NCBI GenBank assembly: GCA_023229825.1
Contig: JALNYN010000007.1
Span: 1-64,000, forward strand
Source of the DNA: Minisyncoccota bacterium
Lineage (GTDB): Bacteria > Patescibacteriota > Minisyncoccia > Phycocordibacterales > CAIJYI01
Length of the DNA: 64,000 bases
Direction of reading: 5' to 3'
The notes under the pieces are model-generated. The model did not search any database. It was not told the origin of the DNA and saw only the letters and a list, made by a program, of their open reading frames with translations. Position numbers and translations under genes: made by a program. Positions 60,185-64,000 of the stretch are shown piece after piece. Each line of letters opens with the position of its first letter. Position 1 is the stretch's first letter.

Positions 60185-61411
60185 ATGAAAGAAAAACTCT
60201 CGCGAATTCGTAAACACCCGAAGACACCGGGTTTTTTAACAGCACTTCTTTTTACTGGTGTTACGGTAGCCACTCTTCATAACATCCCCAAACCCCCGCT
60301 TTTCCCAAATACCGATAATTTCGTCATCTTCGCCGAACAATCGTTTACTTTTGAAGATGAAGCGTCGGTTTCAAGTGGAGATATCGGAACGAACGGCAAT
60401 CTTGATATCGGAAAAGATACAACAGTAAACGGCAATATTTTCGCCAACAAAATCACTATCGCAAAAAATACGACGATAAACGGCAATGCAAATTACAACA
60501 AACTTTCCAACAAAGGAGAAATTCTCGGTACGAAAACAACACCTGTATCACTGCCGATTGCTAATCTTCCCCCAATTTCCAATTTCACCATCGGAACGCA
60601 AGACAAAATATTCACCGGAAATGTAAACACACTACCACCAGGAAATTACAAGAATATCACTCTACAAAAAGATTCCACCCTCACTCTTTCCGGCGGAACT
60701 TACAACCTGAACATCCTCGACCTCAAAGAACATTCCACCCTCATTTTCACCGCACCAACCACGCTCAATATCCAATTCAAACTTCGCGGACGAGATGCTG
60801 TTTCAATTTTAAACGGAGCAAATGTAAAACCAACCGATTTGCACATTAATTATATCGGGATACGGAATGAACAAAAGAGCAATAAAACAATGGAACAGGA
60901 TGACGAAGACGAAGTAATGGCGTTTCTTGATAAACAAGAAAAAGCAGACTGCAAAAACCAGAAAATCGGGAGACCGATACTTTTCGGCAAAAACTCGTTT
61001 CTCAATTTTACACTGATTGCGCCGAAAGCGAATGTGAACATTGAAAGAGATTCTACGCTGCGAGGGCAGATGTTGGCGAGGAAGATAAGAGTGAGGAACG
61101 GGGTAAGTTTAAGTAAAAATGAGTTTTTTTCTAAAAATGCCGATCCAAAAAAAGTAGTTGGCGATACTGGTGCACGATTTATCGTTAATGAGGTTGTTAT
61201 ACGATTGACCGCGGAAGCATCTTTGGGAGACATCCAACAGGTCGTTGGTACAGTAAATGGAAAAATAACGGGATTTCTTGATATTTTGGGGATGGTAAAA
61301 ATAGAAATTCCAGCCAAAACGGTTGCAGAATTGAATCTGTCGGTTGATAAATTAAAAGCGTTACATAGTCCATACATTCAAGATGTTATGATTAATTTTG
61401 TTTATAATTAG
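60185..61411 (+). CDS. surface protein with bactofilin-like repeats and a subtilase-type pro-domain
   Basis: 408 residues from ATG 60185 (the frame opens earlier, at 60125, without promoter or RBS). A signal anchor lies at about 14-34. Residues about 60-200 are short beta repeats (GDIGTNGNLDIGKDTTVNGNIFANKITIAKNTTINGN) as in bactofilin-like polymer proteins, and beta-strand ladders continue to about 310. The last 80 residues (ARFIVNEVVIRLTAEASLGDIQQVV ... GKITGFLDILGMVKIEIPAKTVAELNLSVDKLKALHSPYIQDVMINFVYN) look like the inhibitory pro-domain that precedes subtilase catalytic domains. The protease itself is two genes downstream and lacks one. Confidence 0.8.
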   Translation: MKEKLSRIRKHPKTPGFLTALLFTGVTVATLHNIPKPPLFPNTDNFVIFAEQSFTFEDEASVSSGDIGTNGNLDIGKDTTVNGNIFANKITIAKNTTINGNANYNKLSNKGEILGTKTTPVSLPIANLPPISNFTIGTQDKIFTGNVNTLPPGNYKNITLQKDSTLTLSGGTYNLNILDLKEHSTLIFTAPTTLNIQFKLRGRDAVSILNGANVKPTDLHINYIGIRNEQKSNKTMEQDDEDEVMAFLDKQEKADCKNQKIGRPILFGKNSFLNFTLIAPKANVNIERDSTLRGQMLARKIRVRNGVSLSKNEFFSKNADPKKVVGDTGARFIVNEVVIRLTAEASLGDIQQVVGTVNGKITGFLDILGMVKIEIPAKTVAELNLSVDKLKALHSPYIQDVMINFVYN

Positions 61412-61414
61412 TGT

Positions 61415-61732
61415 ATGAAAAAATTTGCAAATGTCTCCGGATTTTATCTGGCATTGTCTGTTGTGGCTCCGATCGTTCTTCTTCCGATGCTTTTACTCTC
61501 TATGTCCGGATTTTTTGATGGTGTTTTTGGGTCAAATATTGAAGTTGTAACCGGTTGTATTATTGTTCTTTCAGTAATAACATTGCCGTCAGTGGGTTTT
61601 TATTTAAAAGAAAAATTTAAAAATGAAAATGAGCAGTTGCAAAATATAAAAAAAGGTCTTCGGTATAATATAATCTTTATTATTATTTTATTACTTATAT
61701 CTTATTCGATTTTTGGCGCACATTTAGATTGA
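61415..61732 (+). CDS. three-helix membrane protein
   Basis: 105 residues with three hydrophobic helices (FYLALSVVAPIVLLPMLLLS, VVTGCIIVLSVITLPSVGFYL, YNIIFIIILLLISYSIFGAHL) and a charged cytoplasmic loop between helices 2 and 3. No family recognised. It starts 3 bp after the preceding stop; TATAAT is 6 nt before its ATG, but within the preceding coding sequence. It lies between the pro-domain protein and the protease, so it may belong to their system. Confidence 0.65.
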   Translation: MKKFANVSGFYLALSVVAPIVLLPMLLLSMSGFFDGVFGSNIEVVTGCIIVLSVITLPSVGFYLKEKFKNENEQLQNIKKGLRYNIIFIIILLLISYSIFGAHLD

Positions 61733-61737
61733 TTATT

Positions 61738-63444
61738 ATGAAACAAAAAACACGTTACAAATATACGATTCTTTTGGTGTTTTTTCTTCTTTTTACGCAA
61801 GCAAACGCCGAAGAAAACTTTTCCATTGACTTTTTAAATCTGGTACAGACAAATAGTATTTTTTTTGAACCGTTGAATAAAATAAAAATGAAGGAAACTT
61901 GGGGAAAAATGAATCTTACCACGCCTATTCGGTTTGTAAAAATTGGGATAATTGATTCTGGTTTGGATGCATCTGGAGAAAGGCATCCGGAATTCCGCGG
62001 AGTAGATTTGGGAAATACTCCAAACGATGCCAAAGTCGATACCGAACCATCAGATATTCCAGGCGCCACAGCAGGTCACGGGACACAAATTGCAGGCATT
62101 ATCGGAGCCAACAATATATCGGCCAGTGGAGTTGATTTTTACGAACACCCTCAAATGAACGGAATTTTAAGTGGTGTAAAGAATTTAAATTATACTTTGG
62201 AAATACGAAGGCCCACTTTTGCTTCGGTGTTCACAACAGATGCATGGTCGGTATTTGCAGAAATAAACAAACTTGAAAGCGAAGGGGTGGATATTATAAA
62301 TATAAGTAGCGGTTCTCCGTATTTGCCAGGCATTCATGATATTTGGTATATACCAACCTTTACGATGTTAAACAAAACCTTGTTCGTTGTATCCGCTGGT
62401 AATGATGACAGATCAGCAGAACTACAGATACCAGCAAATTATGGTGATAATTTTAATAATGTAATAACCGTCGGGTCAACAATTTTTGATGATACGAGAT
62501 TGAGTTACGGTAATTACGGAAGCGCGGTAAGTATTTCCGCACCGGGGTTAGGTCTTTACTCTCCATCACCGAGAGGAAAAGGTGATTATCCAACAGAGGT
62601 TCCAGGAATAAAAAATTATGATACCAATTTCTCCGGCACCTCCGCCTCCGCCCCTCTCGTCACCGGTGTCGCGGGACTTTTAAAAGCAATCAAACCCTCG
62701 CTCACCCCCGCGCAAATCAAACAAATCCTCATTCGCACCGCCGACCCGATACAAACAGGGGAAACTGACAAGCGTCTCGGCGTGGGTTGTTATTTAAACC
62801 CAAACGACACGTTAAAAACCGGCTGTCGTTTAAACGCCTACCGCGCCGTCTGCGATTCGGAAGTCGGACTCAATTGCGCACCTTCCGTCATTGCCGTCAG
62901 CGATGCGACCACCATGGTAGGAACATCACCCGCCGTCCCCCTTTCTTTTATTCATCCGTCATGGTCCGCCGACCTCGACGGAGGACACGACCCGCTTCGA
63001 AACGACGGCACGTTCGATGGTTCAAAATGGATATGGGCAACTGACGGTCCAACTGATCCAACGGTTGCCGAAATCTTCACTTTTGAAAAAACATTTACAG
63101 TAAACAATCCCGTCTCTACTTCCACTTTGTATTTTGCCGTAGACGATAGCGCGACCGTCCGTCTAAATGGAAACAACATCCCCGTATCGTCCGGTAACAG
63201 TTACTCCGCCTCAACCGAAGGAGTATACGTTGTTCCGGCAAGTAATTTTGTTCTCGGGCAAAACGTTCTTTCTGTCACGGCGACAAATTATGCGGGCGGG
63301 TATGACCCGCAAGCAAATCCCGCCGGAATTCTTTTTAAACTCGTTGAGGGAACACCCGCGAGTGAAGCATTTTCCGCTTCGGCAAAATCATTGATGTCGA
63401 ATGTTGGCGCTCTTACTGTCAGTACCGATCTTTCCGGTGAATGA
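61738..63444 (+). CDS. secreted subtilisin-like serine protease lacking a pro-domain
   Basis: 568 residues from ATG 61738 (a TTG at 61729 is also open). The signal peptide (1-24, ending QANA) is followed after only about 40 residues by the S8 catalytic domain: D73 in GIIDSGLD, H114 in GHGTQIAGI, oxyanion Asn in VSAGNDD and S302 in FSGTSASAPLVTG. A C-terminal beta-rich domain of about 170 residues follows (KTFTVNNPVSTSTLYFAVDDSATVRLNG, like an exported ligand-binding module). The usual 70-100 residue pro-peptide is missing; a matching domain ends the protein encoded at 60185. Third gene of the set. Confidence 0.93.
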   Translation: MKQKTRYKYTILLVFFLLFTQANAEENFSIDFLNLVQTNSIFFEPLNKIKMKETWGKMNLTTPIRFVKIGIIDSGLDASGERHPEFRGVDLGNTPNDAKVDTEPSDIPGATAGHGTQIAGIIGANNISASGVDFYEHPQMNGILSGVKNLNYTLEIRRPTFASVFTTDAWSVFAEINKLESEGVDIINISSGSPYLPGIHDIWYIPTFTMLNKTLFVVSAGNDDRSAELQIPANYGDNFNNVITVGSTIFDDTRLSYGNYGSAVSISAPGLGLYSPSPRGKGDYPTEVPGIKNYDTNFSGTSASAPLVTGVAGLLKAIKPSLTPAQIKQILIRTADPIQTGETDKRLGVGCYLNPNDTLKTGCRLNAYRAVCDSEVGLNCAPSVIAVSDATTMVGTSPAVPLSFIHPSWSADLDGGHDPLRNDGTFDGSKWIWATDGPTDPTVAEIFTFEKTFTVNNPVSTSTLYFAVDDSATVRLNGNNIPVSSGNSYSASTEGVYVVPASNFVLGQNVLSVTATNYAGGYDPQANPAGILFKLVEGTPASEAFSASAKSLMSNVGALTVSTDLSGE

Positions 63445-63514
63445 GAAGGGAACAAAGGAATGAGGTGACCACATCTTTCAATTAGGTTCGATATTTCTAA
63501 AAGATAGTACAAAA

Positions 63515-63541
63515 ATTACCCCTATAAATAAGGGTATTTTT
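63515..63541 (+). terminator. terminator of the protease gene
   Basis: TACCCCT-ATAAAT-AAGGGTA hairpin followed by TTTTT, about 70 bp after the stop. Confidence 0.65.
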
Positions 63542-63550
63542 GACTGTTCC

Positions 63551-63589
63551 GAGCCTGGGACGATGTTCGGCAAGCGATAATAGAGGAAT
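63551..63589. repeat. GGGACGAT motif, full copy
   Basis: GAGCCTGGGACGATGTTCGG continues to CAAGCGATAATAGAGGAA, matching 60070..60108 except for scattered bases. It again follows a hairpin with a T-run. Confidence 0.7.
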
Positions 63590-63591
63590 AA

Positions 63592-63632
63592 AAAAGAAAA
63601 AGCCGAGGGAGGGTTTACAACCTCACTCGGCA
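63592..63632 (-). terminator. terminator of the 63651..63995 gene
   Basis: On the minus strand, GCCGAGTGAGG / CCTCCCTCGGC hairpin with a TTTTTCTTTTTT tail. Confidence 0.85.
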
Positions 63633-63650
63633 GAACAATTATGTGTCTAT

Positions 63651-63995
63651 TTAGGACAAGAAAATGATCTTGGGTTTTTTGATTTGTTCAATCTCACTTC
63701 CAATGACTTCTGTGCCTCCGAATATCCGCTTTATTCGTTTGTTAAGTTGCTTTAGAGATATCTGATTGATTAGAGTGGTAACCGGAAGCCCGGCCCATTC
63801 TTTTGGAATTTTGGCCGCGTTGTTCTGGGTCAATACACCAAGTCCCACGATCTCCGTCTTGACTAATCCAATGGCGATATATGAAATTCCTGACCCTTCA
63901 AGATATTCTTTCAGATGGTCGCGGTCTTTCAAAAGTTCTTCTATTGTTTTCGGTAGAAGATTTGTTGTTTCGTTCTCTTTTTCTATGTTATTCAT
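63651..63995 (-). CDS. hypothetical soluble protein
   Basis: 114 residues, complete (ATG 63995), although its upstream region lies beyond the window. No signal peptide or membrane helix. Mixed alpha/beta composition with a Lys/Arg-rich middle (KQLNKRIKRIFGG). The phrase ISYIAIGLVKTEIVGLGVLTQNNAAKIPKEWAGLPVTTLI is not recognised. Confidence 0.65.
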   Translation of the reverse strand: MNNIEKENETTNLLPKTIEELLKDRDHLKEYLEGSGISYIAIGLVKTEIVGLGVLTQNNAAKIPKEWAGLPVTTLINQISLKQLNKRIKRIFGGTEVIGSEIEQIKKPKIIFLS

Positions 63996-64000
63996 TCTAT

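Overview
The window looks like chromosomal DNA of a small-genome, Gram-positive-like or Patescibacteria (CPR)-type bacterium. This is inference: there is no rRNA or marker gene to place it. Supporting points are the many secreted or surface proteins built from Big-like, PKD and beta-helix modules, a small secreted protein (24651..25145) of a kind I associate with CPR genomes, several genes whose -10 box lies about 6 nt before the start codon (apparently leaderless), and short tight operons. TGA is used as a stop codon (narH, narJ, 61415..61732), so this is not a code-25 lineage such as Gracilibacteria. No tRNA, rRNA, CRISPR array or replication origin was found.

Layout. 0-4 kb: tail of an unknown gene, then a minus-strand operon of four exported proteins read from a near-consensus promoter at 4103..4131. 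4.3-8.1 kb: cell-envelope sugar genes glmS, rmlA and rmlB. 8.3-11.6 kb: a membrane protein divergent from a MASE3 histidine kinase. 11.7-12.9 kb: small stress-type or hypothetical proteins. 13.3-23.2 kb: a metal and nitrate respiration block comprising a DtxR/MntR-like repressor, an FTR1 iron permease, a NarK nitrate/nitrite transporter, a DGC-type cysteine protein and a complete narGHJI operon. 23.2-32.3 kb: exported proteins, including a 1546-residue modular secreted sugar dehydrogenase. 32.4-35 kb: rsgA and an MFS exporter. 35.1-39.6 kb: a five-gene two-component operon. 40.6-45.1 kb: a 1501-residue beta-helix plus LCAT-like lipase surface protein. 46.4-49.4 kb: pntAB transhydrogenase. 49.9-55.8 kb: an accessory region with a Bro-N protein, mntP, hydrolases, a GGDEF-like protein and a REP-associated (RAYT) transposase. 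56-58.7 kb: a GH30-like glycosidase and a TylF-type methyltransferase. 58.8-63.4 kb: a DUF1189-like protein and a three-gene set that looks like a subtilase whose pro-domain is encoded in trans.

How the genes fit together. NarK imports nitrate and NarGHI reduces it on the cytoplasmic side while drawing electrons through two NarI haems. FTR1 and the metal repressor could serve the iron demand of the Fe-S and haem proteins. PntAB couples proton motive force to NADPH. The genes for molybdenum cofactor, quinone and a primary dehydrogenase are not in this window.

Mobile and repeat content is rich. There are two MITE-like elements with inverted ends and 7-bp target duplications (13007..13259, 33570..33726), a dispersed palindromic family of the type CGTCATTCCGG...CCGGAATCCACGT, a RAYT element with matching inverted ends plus one solo end, a third short motif confined to 58-64 kb, and an inverted pair of hairpins with a compensatory base change at 24.5 kb.
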